Origin: Magnolia sinica
Taxonomy: Eukaryota > Streptophyta > Magnoliopsida > Magnoliales > Magnoliaceae
Direction of reading: 5' to 3'
NCBI RefSeq assembly: GCF_029962835.1
Contig: NC_080583.1
Span: forward strand, 53,485,658 to 53,549,657
Length of the DNA: 64,000 nucleotides
In this document: positions 22,596 to 35,150 of the stretch, one piece after another
How positions within the stretch are numbered: position 1 is the first letter of the stretch
How the letters are laid out: each line of letters begins with the position of its first letter
The notes under the pieces: generated by a model
Database searches by the model: none
What the model was told of the DNA's origin: nothing
What the model saw: the letters and a program-made list of their open reading frames with translations, nothing else
Translations under genes and position numbers: made by a program

Positions 22596-23087
22596 ATGGC
22601 TTCCTGTGATGTCAGAATTTCATGGTTCAGGCATTTGGGAAAAGTGATTTTCTTTTTTTATCAAATAATGAAACAACACAAGGGCTAGAGATCTGTTATC
22701 CTGCTTGCTGCATTCACCTCATGGTGAGCACTCACCCTGCCATGGCGCACGAGTTTAGTTTCTAAGTATAACCACTACTCCTGGTCATAATTTAAGGGGA
22801 CTAAGGTTTCTGTTTCTAGATTCAACGAGTATCCTAATATTTTTTGAGGGATTCTAAGTTCTTTTTTAGGGAACCTAAGAATTCAATTCATACTCTAAAT
22901 TCCTCCTAGATATTGGGAATTTCTTCGCAGGTTCAAGTGTTTATTCTACTAATATCAGAGGGGCCTAAGTGTTTTTGTTTCTACATTCATTCATCCTAGC
23001 TACTTCCTAAGGTAAATTTCCTAAGTTCCACCCAAGTTAATCCCTTAAGAATTTTGTATGTCGATCCCACAGCCTGGCTATCTCAGA
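22596..23087 (-). other. Gypsy 5' leader
   Basis: AT-rich non-coding stretch between the primer binding site and the gag start, in element order from 23087 to 22596. It would hold the packaging signal. Nothing specific is recognisable. Confidence 0.6.
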
Positions 23088-23104
23088 CTTCGCTTTGATA
23101 CTAA
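23088..23104 (-). other. Gypsy primer binding site
   Basis: Minus-strand TTAGTATCAAAGCGAAG, adjacent to the LTR end at 23107. Compared with the tRNA-Met primer site TGGTATCAGAGC it has two G-to-A changes, the pattern expected from decay of methylated cytosines on the other strand. Confidence 0.75.
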
Positions 23105-25056
23105 CTTGTAACGCCTCATTTTTCAAAACCCGAGTATACAACTCGTTTCCTGAAAATTCGGGAGTTATTGAATCAATAAGTGGCAATCGAAATATAATCA
23201 AAATGTAAACAGTGAAATCAAGCATAGATAATCCATAAACCAAAAGACAACAATATCCTGGTTCACTCAGCTAGGGACCCAAATACAAAACTCTCAAGTT
23301 TAAATGTTCTAAACAAGCCAACAATATCTATATCTACCGATTTGATCCAAAGTATTTTGCCGCTTCCTGATGCAGCTCCTCCTCGTACAGCTCCTTGTCT
23401 GCTCCAGCTGCAACATTCCCGAGATCCGCACCATAATTACTCATACCTGCACCTGCGTCCTTTGTATGGTTGAACATTAATGAATGAGTGGCCAGCTCAG
23501 TGTGAATTTCCCTAAAGATTACACACCGCCGCCTTAGACATGAATAGCAGAAAGAAAATAACTAAACAAAATATAACAATATCCAGTCTTATTATATGCA
23601 TGGATGCGTGAATGTATCATCGACCTGGGGATGCTCATCCAGTCGGCAGTTGGGTTCGTCACCCATGCAAAGGCTAGCCATTAGCGAAGCACATCACGTG
23701 CGTACATCACATACCACATAATGGTTGCCCATCGCACATCATGTACGTAAATCGATAGTTGATGGTCTGATAGCTAGCAAAACGATACCCCAATAACTTA
23801 GAGGCACGTGCTATAGCATCCAAAAATATCCACCCGTCATTGTCAATATGTTATGTATGCATGATTAGGCCGGCCATTATTAGTCCAATTACAATCAACC
23901 GGTTTAAATAAGCTCAAGGTCACTACGAGGGGCTCGTCACCCAGCGTAAGCCGACGGCTCAGGCATAGTGTCCCATTCCACCATCCCCGGCTCATCAGTC
24001 TATTGCCTTAGGGTGTGGATAGAACCCATCAACACGTGGCCAATCAACTCTCCATGTATGGGAAACTACCATCGTATGCTGAATATGAATGAAGTGTTGA
24101 AGATATTAAATACATCGATTAAATGAGTCAATATGTATGATTCAAATGCAAATAAACAATGACGATAAAAATGTTGAAAGGTTCATTCCATAGGTCAGGT
24201 AGGTGGAATCACTCCATACCATGAATTAAACTGCCACTAATATAACCTCCATGTTGAGGGTCTAGTCTTATCACAATCAATCTTGTTACACCCTAAGTAC
24301 AGACTCTCTTTAAATAAAAGTTTCCCTAAAGAGATTTTGATTCATATGTGTCTTGCAAACAATACAATAATATGAGAGGATGACGTGGAGATTAAGTAGC
24401 GAACTATCTGAAGTAACTAAGGCATGATTTAATAATCAAATTAAAACTCATGTATCCATATAATTCAAAAGTCACTTAAGTAGTTAAGTTCTAACATTCA
24501 TATTGGATATGTATGAACATAACTTATCAATTCTAAGGTATGCATTCAAGTAAGCTAATCAAATGATTAAATCAATGTATTCAAGTAATCTAATCAAGTA
24601 TTTTAATCAATTCTAAGACAGGTATTCAAGTAAATTGATCAAGTGATTTAATCAAATCTAATATATGTATTCAAGTAAACTAATCAAATGATTTAATTAA
24701 TTATAAGACATGTATTCAAGTGAATTAACCGAGTGATTAATCAATTCTAAGATATCGTTCGTAGTTACTATAAAAACTATCCTTGGTCTAGTTTAGAGAT
24801 GGAAAGCTCAAGGGGAGAAATCATCACCTGTAAGGTCGTATTCCCGTCCTTGATCCAAGTTCCCATGAGTACCTTATAGCTTAAAGTCATACAAGTAATC
24901 TCCTAAAGTCATAGTTTGTATTAGTCAAATGTTCCCAAGGTTTTATCCAACTAACACATTGAAGTTATGTGGGTTTGAAAGGTTCCGTGAATAAGGTTAT
25001 TTGGGCCTACATTAGAGTGACCAGGCCCTCCAGATTTTATCCAACAAGTGGCCCAG

Positions 25057-28000
25057 TGTAACGCCCAGAAAATCGGGGGTCGAGCAAAGCTCAACTCCCG
25101 AGTTCCAACGCATCACTTATGCAACATAGATAATGATGTTTAAATGTTGTCCATATTAGTGCATTAAACATGAGTGGAATTACACTAAAATAGTATATCA
25201 TACTCCAAAATTAATATAATTAAGCAAGCAAAAGACTGAGAGAGGTATATAAAGTATATGTACGAGTTTCATAACCTCCAGAGTATGATCATGTAGCTGG
25301 GTTGAATATATACATAATTTGTTTCAAAATACACAAAATATCAAAATGTAAATATTCAACTAATTTAATATCCCTATAATCCTAACGATGCAGCTCTAGG
25401 TCTACACAGACCCGCCTGAGAGTTGTACGTAGGAGAACTCCTCCTCGTCAATGAAATCTGGGTCCATTGCGTAAGCCTCATTGGAACCTGCATTTAAATC
25501 AGAGTCTGGTTGGTGTTTTAAAACACCGTCCCAAAGTGGGAGTGAGTGATCAACTCAGTGGTACTATAAGGCAAAGGTTAACATGTTATCAATTCAATCA
25601 AGCAGTAATGATAAATCAATACAACAATCACTTCCTAATTACTCTTGTTAATGCCGAAATGATATGTTGTGATGATGCATGCCCTCTCCTGCACTCTCTT
25701 AGTGACTTCATCTAATGATCGCGTATGACAAACTCCCTAGACGTGCGCTTCCTCACCAAAGTACATGCAATGCAGTGCATGGTCGTGTTAGCCAAGTAGT
25801 TTATTAGGCTTATTCATACAGTAAATTCGGGAAGCCAAGGTACCTCCCTTTATATCACTTACCCAAACAATGATCCATCTAGGGTCATCAATCCTAGTTA
25901 ATCACATATGATAGGCAAGTTGTAGGGCATCACCCCTGATGAAAGCAGTGGATAGGCAAGTTCACGAGTTTATACTTGAGGTTGCTACAGGGAGGCTCGT
26001 CACCTCAGTGTAGGCCTAGTTTATATTTGAGGTCACTAAGGGAGGCTCGTCACTTGAATGTAGGCCGACAGCTCGAATACAGTGTCCCATACCACCGTAT
26101 TCGGCTCACGAGATTGGGTTGCTCACTGGTCACTACGGGGAGGCTCGTCACCCCAGTGTAGGCCAACAACTCGACCATAGTGTCCCATACCACCCTGCCC
26201 AACTCGAGTCTTAGCGGATGATGGTACCATGGTTGAGACGGGTTTTACATTGGTAAGCAGTACCTTAGATGCAAGCAGTAGCGTCCATACATGGTAAACA
26301 CACAATAGGCCAATCGAGTTATTTAACAAGTACGATTGGTACAAGCACACATTGAATTGATCGACATGGAGCGCATAAGCACTCCACGTGGCCTAAGCAC
26401 TATCGACAATCAGCGTATTGCTTGGATTCATCAAACGTATTTAATGTGGTGAAACTAGTTTGACCACTCAATTAGGAACCGTTACCGATTGCCTGGACTA
26501 CGTAGTAGTCCCAATCATACTCAAATGCAATAGGTAGTCACATGTGATAATCATAACAACATTTAACAAACAATTCAAATATAATTCTCATTTGAGCATT
26601 TTATCAAACACATTGAACATATTATTATACATATGCATTTCTTCCATAAATCATGTAGTAGCAATTTAGATTACATGAAAAAAACTATAAATATGAATAA
26701 GGTAGTTGAGAATCCTATCTCATCACCCTTATTTAATACAATTCATCAAGCAATTTCTCATTCAGACATTTTATCAAACACTTAGACTACACATTACTAC
26801 ATACATGAACTAAATTAGTTATAGCATATATTATGGCAAATCCTTTCATAAAGGAGTTATCATACATATGAAAAACATGTATTCTAGTTTAATAGTCATG
26901 GAAAACACAAAACATAATTGCAATTTCATTCAAACATTTCAATAAACACATGGTATGCATTATATATTCACATAGTTCACATACATGTATAATTTATCGA
27001 ATACATCATAACTAGGATCATATGGCAGCAATCAAGTCAGACATAAGTCATTGCTGACATTGAAAGCCTTGACAACCCTAACCTATACGTTTATAGTCCG
27101 CACCTTCCGTCGGATTCCTTGTTTCAAACTTAGTTCGAATCCTACGTCCCTGTATACAGAACAATGGTACCTAAACATCTAAATAGGTTAGCAATTTCGT
27201 CGATTCCTCTACTTGAATTCCTAAAAAAAGATTAGGGTTAGGATTTCTTACCCAAATCAAAGTTGGAATCGATGGTGTAGCGAAACGAGAGAGGTGATTA
27301 AGCCCGTAAAGTGGTGGGAGTGAATCCAAGCAACGATCTCTCTATCTCTCTCTCTCTCTTCTCCTCACCCTTTTCTCCTCTTTTCTCTCTTCTCTCACCT
27401 AGGGTTTGAGAAATTCGTATGAAATGAGAGAGGAGTGGTTTATGGTCCTTAACTAGGCCCAAAAGTGATGTCAATGGCCGCAGGGCCATGGTATACTTGA
27501 GTTATAGCCAAAGGGCGACTATTTCTGATGAATGAGGCTCATCTAGAAGTCCATTACTTGTTTATGTCACATAGTAAGTTTCCTGGCAATGGATCTAGGC
27601 CAGGTTATGATTTCGATACGAACGGATCAGTGGATCGACCGTGGAGGACCCCTATTAGATCAACGGTTGTTGTTACTCGATCAGGGCCACAAGTATACCA
27701 ATAGGTGCAGGGAAATTTTCTTGATCCATGGGTTTAGTTGGGTCAAAATCTGATGGTCCAAAGTCTTCAATTTTGCCTGCAAGCGAACGGTCCAATTCAC
27801 TTAAGTTTTGGTTCATTTTCTAAAGATATTCGCGTTTCTCACACACTTTGCTCAAGGCTCAAGTTGTGCGTTTCTGGATACTATTTGGGCTCGATTCCTG
27901 CGATGGTTGTAAGCCCAATAAGGCAGTCATAACCTCATAGTTTTGTGATAAACGGACTTTCAACGCGCGGTCCAGGTCTGATGCGGAGTTTCAATGTGCT

Positions 28001-28234
28001 CCCGAGGGCAACTGGGTTTTGGGATTTCTCTTAGGCTTTCAAGTAATGTTGAGTTAGCAATTTTAATAGTTTTGGGTCTTGCAATTTATATAGATAGTGG
28101 TTCAAGCTAATCCACCAATTAATTCAGTTTAGTACTTAATTGATTTTCGTCTAATTTTCACATTATACGGTCTTTAGGGATTTTTGCCTAAGGTGGTACT
28201 TGGGTCTTTGTACGGATTTTTCTGAGATGTTACA
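25057..28234 (-). mobile_element. Solo LTR G, 3.18 kb
   Basis: Begins TGTAACGCCCAGAAAATC and ends TCTGAGATGTTACA (plus strand). CCCAG precedes (25052-25056) and follows (28235-28239) it. Removing it restores colinearity with the 3' LTR at about 3470. No internal region or second LTR is seen, so it is a solo LTR from a recombined element. Orientation is by analogy with the host LTR termini. It contains a CT-rich tract at about 27338-27400 and a triplicated block. Confidence 0.88.
25976..26205. repeat. Triplicated GGAGGCTCGTCAC block in solo LTR G
   Basis: GGTCACTACGGGGAGGCTCGTCAC-like blocks occur near 25980, 26030 and 26135, each followed by AGTGTAGGCC; the last two continue to AGTGTCCCATACCACC. 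A single related block is in both LTRs of the unrelated-looking host gypsy (about 2324-2400 and 23916-23995). Confidence 0.75.
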
Positions 28235-29753
28235 CCCAGATTAGGCCTAGAATCATCCTATAATTAAGGCCTGAACTGGGCCTGACTGGGCCCAGCTTGT
28301 TAGACCTAATAGATACCCAACAATTGGGCTGGGATGAGCTGGGCTGTTCCTTAGCCTAGTAGTGATAAAGTCCACCCACCATGGTTGGGTGGGCCAGACA
28401 GTTGCTGGCCTAGCAACAATGAAATCCATGGGTATGCTTGGCTGAGCCGTTTTCTGGCCCTGTACATTAAAATCCCATGGTGAGCCAACTGGTTTTTGGC
28501 CCACGAGACATTTTTTAATAAAATACCAACGGTTGTTGGGCCACGCTCGTGCTAGCCTAGCACCCGAATATACTCTCCATGGACTGGGTATCCCATTGTT
28601 ATCCCCACCTCAGGCCCATTCATATGGCCCCCATATGAGCTCCGGGGCTGGGCTTGCCCTAGCCCAATGGCCACTTGAAATATCTTTAGGCTAGGCCATT
28701 TTTTGGCCTGGCAGCATGTTTGCAAAGGACGCTGGGCCCACTGCAGGGTTTCAAGGCTAGCAACCACACGTACGAGGGGGTAGTGCGGCCCACCTGCATC
28801 ATACAGGGTGCGGCCTACCTACCTTACGTAGGATGTAACCCAATGTAAATGTGTTGTGGCCCACTGCCTAGTTTCAAAGGACCTGGGTCCACTACATGGT
28901 CCCAAAGGTTAGGCCATCACATGATTTCACCAGTTGGCTCGACACCACTTGGTGCGGCCCACTGAGATTCATGGTGAGGCCCACAGGGCGTGCACTTGGT
29001 GAGGCCCACTGTGATGTGTGTGGTGCAGTCCACTGAGATGTTTCTCAGGTGTGGCCCACTGTGATGTGTGTGGTGTGTCCCACTAAGATCTCGACCCAGT
29101 GAGGTCGACAGAGATTCACATGCATCATTTGGTTTCAAGGCAGGAACCCTCCCTTACAGGGCCCACCAGCAGTGTGAGAAACACTCATCTCTCTACCGAC
29201 TTGTTAAGTTGGGAAGGGTGCCGAAGCTCAGCCTATCATTTGCAACAAGCCAGGGCCTGCCCATCTCGAGCCTTCTCTATGGTTGGCTTTCACTGGACGA
29301 GTTGGCCACCCCACATAGAGTGGAGCTGGCCTGCAATCACTCCAGCTACTAGCTCCAACAATCGAATGTTGTTGGATGTAAAACAGAAGGAACTGAGCAT
29401 TACCTGATCCGTTCTTCGCCTGCCGAGTCGACTCAAACACAGCTACTGAAGCTTGGATAATGCCCCACCTGTGACGTTCATTCCAGGTTAATAGGGTGCT
29501 ATGGTCATTAGAAAAAAAACTAACTGAGGCAACTCAAGGTCATACCTGATGGAAGATCCTAGTCTCAGGACTCAGTGGGGCAGCAACTCAACCTACCTGA
29601 GTGGTTGAAAATGGGCTGAGTCGAGCTGACTCGCAGTTACCTCTCTCTCTCTATCACTCTCTCTTATCTTCTCTCCTTCTCTCTCTTATTTCCTCTCCTT
29701 CTCTCTCTCTCTCCTATTTCTTCTCTGGTATGAATTTCGAGGTGGGCTAACAG

Positions 29754-29762
29754 CATTTATAG
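29754..29762 (-). promoter_or_regulatory. TATA-like box of the gypsy 5' LTR
   Basis: Minus-strand CTATAAATG, roughly 1.45 kb into the LTR after subtracting insertions. A GA-rich tract follows, as in the 3' LTR copy at 4945-4953. Role inferred from conservation and position. Confidence 0.45.
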
Positions 29763-31849
29763 TCGAGAGAGCTAGCTTGCACGACTTAGCCAATGGCTGA
29801 GATGAAAATGGCCCTTGTCATAGCCATTCCTGACAAACCGTTATGCATGGGGTCCATTCGACCCTGGGGATGGATTCCTACTAAGATGGCCCACCAGAAA
29901 AGCACTCTTTCGTCCATGGTGGGGCCATCTCGTTATCATGGGTTGGATGCTCCAACGGGGAAGATGAGAGGGCCGTTAATGGCAACCTTCCATCTACGGT
30001 ATTTCCTTGTGATCTGTTCCATTTGAACGAACCAAATGGAGCTTCTAATCACCATAGGGCCCACTGTTTGGGCCATTAATGTGTGTTTTGGAATATCCCA
30101 CGAGATACTCCGTATCTCACCATTTTCTCATGAGATGAGATGTCTCGTGCTTCCAACTTGCGTTGCCCTAGCAGGAGTGGCTGGGATCGCTCCACATGGC
30201 CCGGGGAAAGAACCGGATCGCGCCAGCACCCATTTCTCGAAAGGGAAATGTATACTTTTCCTTTCCTTGGTGCAGGCTATTGTTCGACTGTTTTTGGCAA
30301 CAAGAGAACGCGCTCTCTAAAGGATGAATGAATGGCTGGGATTGCATGATCGGGCCGATCGTGGATCGCCCATGTGGCCATAGGTTGGCCCACCATCCAT
30401 GATCCTAGCCAATTTCATGTGTTTGATTGGTACCGATCAGAATTTGTGTCTCTTTGCATGCGTCTGGACAGACCACTAGGGTTTGGATGTCCGGGCCCCA
30501 CAAGTCTAATGGACGGCTTGGATTTGCTGAATAGTGGGGCGAATTGGGCCACAGTGAGATCTGGCTTCGTCTGTTTGAAATACGCTGCAGGTGGGAGTTT
30601 CCTCCACTTTTTCTCATGAAGCACGGGTCAACGCTGGTCAAACTAGCCATCCCGTCTCGTGCACTTTGTGCACGGGTGTATTTGGTGCACTCACACTTTG
30701 TGTGGGGTCCACCGTGATGTTTATGATAAATCCACTGTCCATTCATCTTGGGAGTCCCACCTAGGGGTCCTGGCCAAGTATGGGGTGGATGCGAGACCCA
30801 GGTGGGCCGTATTGCACATCCCAGGCCCTATTTAGCCAATGTACATTGATCCATTGGTTGGATTGGCTTGATGATTTGTTTTGACGGTTAAATAGGGGTT
30901 TAAAAGGCAGTGATTGTTTAGTTGGCTATTTACTTGCCCTCGAAGGACGATTACTAGTGCATTGTCCTGTTATTTTTCGATCAGATGATTTGAAAACTTA
31001 TTCTAACTTGAAGTGGTTAGTTAAACTTACCCTCATGACTGATGTAGGATCTAACTCAACTCTTAGAGTCCCTGATGGATGGCTTCAATGATGATTGGAA
31101 GCCCCACCTTGCATTCGTTGAATTATAGTTGTTTGTTTATGTAAGACCCGTATCTTAGCCCGTACCATTCCGTAAGCTTCCGCGGTCCTCCCGATCGAAT
31201 TCCGACGACCCGCGAACTTTTATCGGCAGTTGCGCGTGACCCCAAGTTGTATCCCGTATTCCAGAGTCGGCTCGACCCGATACTTGTACCTTAGCGACCG
31301 CACCGTTGTCGCGGTTCCAACGCCGTGACTCGCGCGCCGATCCGATACCCAAGCTAAGAGATGTGGGCCCGCGTTCAGTTCGAGGAAAACGCCGCGCGTT
31401 GTGAATTCTGAGAGAATTCCTACGACACATCACATCAATCTATAAATCAAATCAATCAAGTACAAAGCAACTCAACCCATACCCCTCTTACACAACCTTA
31501 CCCAAAGTCAACTCTCTCTCTCTCCACCCATCCCTCTCTCACCCAAAATTCAACCAAGCCCATACCATCCATATCCTTTTCTTACAACAACCATTCCACC
31601 CACTCATTTTCATCCCATCACTCTCTCTCCATCTCATTCCATTCCAAGCTTCCATGAGAGGAAATCTCTAAGGAGAGAAGAATGCAAGAGAGGGCCCATT
31701 TTCCTAAACCCTCATCCAACCATCCAACCCTTCAAAATTCATCTCACTCCCTTAAAGAATGAGCTTAGGAGCTAAGGAGTCCAAGGAGCTAAAGAATGAG
31801 GCCATAGGTGGGCATTCATTATCTCGATTTTTGATGATTTGAGGGCCCA

Positions 31850-34330
31850 CATGTGGTGGGACCCATCTTGATGTAGGCATTATATAGGGAGGGCCCATAG
31901 TGGCGGGGTCCCTCCCCTTCACACGTTTCTTCCTCTCTCTTTCTCTCTCTCTTTCTTTCATTTTTTTTTATGTTGATGTTGAGGTGTGTGGCCCACTTGG
32001 TGTGTGTGTGTGTGTGATGGCCCACCTTGGTGGATGATCCACACGTTGTCCAAATGGTGGGATCCACCGTGATGTATGCACTGTATTCATGCTGTCCAGG
32101 CACCTTGGCGCCGTGCAATATACCTGGATGAAGGGAAACTACAAATATCAACTTATCCACTCTAATGGGCCACCACGTGGACCCACCTTGCTAAGTGTGC
32201 TGGACGCACAGTTGTGTGTGTGTCCCACATCCACCGCACCCATCCATTTTGGCCAGCTCCACGGCCCACCTTGATGACGGTCATCCTAACCGTCCAGCAG
32301 CAGTAGCTGCTGGACCGTGTGTAGTAAAATAATAATAATAATAATAATAATATATGTGTAGAATATATCTGATGGTGGGCCCTACGTGGGACCCTCCTCT
32401 TTGAACCGACTGGCTGTGCGTCACCAGCTGTGGGCCCATCATGCAGTATGTGTTTTATCCCAGTCGTCCATCCGTTTGGACAGTGGTGGGTGAATCCACC
32501 GTGGTTTATGTATTTTATCCCCTTTTCCCATCCATTTTCTGGGTGTAAGACCCACCTCACACGTGTTACACGTGTGAGGGTGGGGCCCACCTTGAGTCAT
32601 GTATGATGTAGACATTTTAAATCTACACCGTCCAGCTATTCACTGCCGTGCTGACGGTCAGCAAGTTCTGTGGTCCCACGGCTACACAGCAGCATGTAGC
32701 TGCTGTGGTATTGACGTCAGTAATTGTTGTGGGCCCACGCAGTTCTCAGACGTCAACAAGTGCGGCCCTGATCACGAGGTGTGTGTTACATCAACACCGT
32801 CCATCTATTTCTCCATATCATTGTATAGCCTGGGTGAAAAGATCCAGACCTCAGGTGGACCACACAGCAGGAAACATTGGAGATGATGACGTCCACGGTT
32901 GAACCCCCCCTTTTTTGCAGGTACCACTCTGATACGTGTGTTTTACTTGAGACCGTCCATCCATTGAATATGGACCCCACCATGGCAGCGTGTGGGGCCC
33001 ACCTTGTATGATGTATGTGTTACATCTATACTATCCATCTAGTTTAGCTAGATCTCGGGCCCACTTGATCATGACCGTCCAGGGTCAGGCATCCAGCAGC
33101 AACAACTGCTGGACCGTTGAAAGGAAAATAAATATCAGCTTAGTTTTCAGCTGAGGTGGCCCACACGTGTGGACCCACCTCTTATGTATGTATACAACCG
33201 TCTGTCGGGGGGTGGCCCATCACAAAGGTGTTGGTGGGCCACCTTGACGTATTTATTAGATCTGTACCATCCAGAAGATGTGGACGGTGGCCACACGGTT
33301 GATGTATTTATTCTCTACCCATGTGATTTATGGGTTTAATGCGAACCGTCCATCCACCAGCCTTCCAGCTGCTGGATTGATGTCAGCTAAGTTCTGTGGG
33401 CCACCACGTTTTATGTGAAATCCAGACCGTTTACGTGGACCCATGATGATGTGTCTTACATCCAGGCGCTATTGGTGCTCTTCAAAATAAATAAAATATA
33501 TATGCATTAAAATATATAATACTATATGGTGGGCCCTACGTGGGACCCACCTATGTGGGAAGACGATGGACTGGTGTACATTTACACCAGCTATATGATT
33601 GCTGGAATGACGTTAGCTATGATATATGGATTATATTCCAACCGTCCCATGGTGGGACGCACCCTGATGTATACACACCGTCCAACCATTTTGAGGTGTG
33701 GCCCACCCCACGCGTGTGACACGTGTGGGGATGGAACCCCCCTTTGCTGTATGTATTCTCTATCCTCACCACCCATATGGTTTGAACGGTGGGATGGCAC
33801 TGTGGTGTATGGACCAAATCCACACCGTTCGTCCTCAACGGTGCAGTACGGGACCCACCAGGACGTATTTATTTCAAATCCACACCATTCACTGGATTGA
33901 GATGGTTGGATGCCAGCTAGATGCATGTGTTTTAACTACAGTCGTCTATCTGTCCAGGGTGGTGTGGAAACCCGCCTTGATGTATGTATTCACCACGCCG
34001 CCCATCAGTATGTGGGGCACACCACCATGAAGGTGTTTCAACCACGCTATCCATATGTTTTGTTAAACCTAGGGCTGCCCCATTAGCCCACTTGATATAT
34101 ATGAAGCCTATTGGTGCGGCCCGTGGACACAGTTCACTTGATGTATATAAGGCCTACAGGTGCGGCCCATGTGATAAGGCCGATTCGATATATATGAGGC
34201 CCATTGGTGTGGCCTGTGGATGCGATCCACTTGATGTATTTGATGGCCCATGGGCGAGGCCCGATGTGATGTATGTGTGGCTGTTTCGTTGCGCATGAAT
34301 CCCTTATGTGGGCCACTCCTTGGGAGCAAT
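31850..34330. repeat. Degenerate array of GTGGGCCCACC units in copy A
   Basis: Short units recur every roughly 60-120 bp, each carrying parts of GTGGGGCCCACCTTGATG, GTATGTGTTACATC and CACCGTCCATCC (for example near 32058, 32580, 32992, 33233, 33652). The last part (34080-34330) shifts to AGGCCCATTGGTG / GATGTATATGA units. An (AAT)n run lies at 32327-32350. Comparable arrays are in B (49080-50800) and, inverted, in C (42350-45110). Confidence 0.75.
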
Positions 34331-34499
34331 GTTGGTTAGATGTCCACGTTGATGGGCAATGATGGTTAGACGTCCACATTGTGACCTTCCCTTAGGCCCG
34401 GATAGGCCCATTCTCATCGTTCTCTAGTGGGTTAACCCAAACGCTTAGGCCCCATTGACATTGCTTGATCCATCATCGGCCGTCCATCTATGGACCCTG

Positions 34500-35150
34500 C
34501 CTTATGTCGAGACCGATTCCGATTGCCGATTATCGATTTCGATTATCGAGGTCGAGACCGATTCCGATTGCCGATTACTGATTTCGATTATCGAGGTCGA
34601 GACCGATTTCGATGTGATCGATTTGCCGATTCTAATTATCGATTGATTCCGATGGTCGTGACCGATTGCTGATTTCGATTGACTTGACCGATTTGCCTAT
34701 TCTAATCATCGATTGACTCCGATTGTCATGACCGATTGTCGATTCTGATCGACGTGACCGATTTGTCGATTCTAATTATCGATTGATTCCGATGGTCGTG
34801 ACCGATTGCTGATTTCGATTGACTTGACCGATTTGCCTATTCTAATCATCGATTGACTCCGATTGTCATGACCGATTGTCGATTCCGATCGACGTGACCG
34901 ATTTGTCAATTCTGATTATCGATTGATTTCGTGACCGATTGCCGATTCCGATCGACGTGACCGATTTGCCGATTCTGATTATCGATTGATTGTCGTGACT
35001 AATTGTCGATTCCGATCGACGTGATCGATTTGCCAATTCTGATTATCTATCGATTCTGATTTGTCGAGGCCGATTGTATAGGCCGATTCCGATTGTTAGG
35101 ACTGAGTGTCGAGGCCGATTTTGATCATTAGGCCGGCCGATTGTCGAGGC
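34500..35150. repeat. GACCGATTCCGATT minisatellite in copy A
   Basis: Units built from GACCGATT, GCCGATT and ATCGATT alternate. A higher-order period of 140 bp is visible: TCTAATTATCGATTGATTCC at 34631 recurs at 34771. Copy C has the inverted equivalent (about 42600-43195), while copy B has only a remnant near 51080-51130. Confidence 0.88.

Noticed and set aside
23102..23106. TAACT left of the LTR at 23107 as a target duplication for a solo LTR
   Set aside because: It does not match GTAAC on the right, and a primer binding site abuts the LTR here, so this side is internal to the gypsy element. The true left duplication is at 1510-1514.
33526..33900. Overlapping ORFs of more than 100 residues on both strands
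   Set aside because: They fall in the GTGGGCCCACC array. Near-palindromic units keep frames open on both strands, so they are not evidence of genes.
34500..35150. CRISPR-like array
   Set aside because: Repeats have no unique spacers; it is a continuous minisatellite in a plant LTR.
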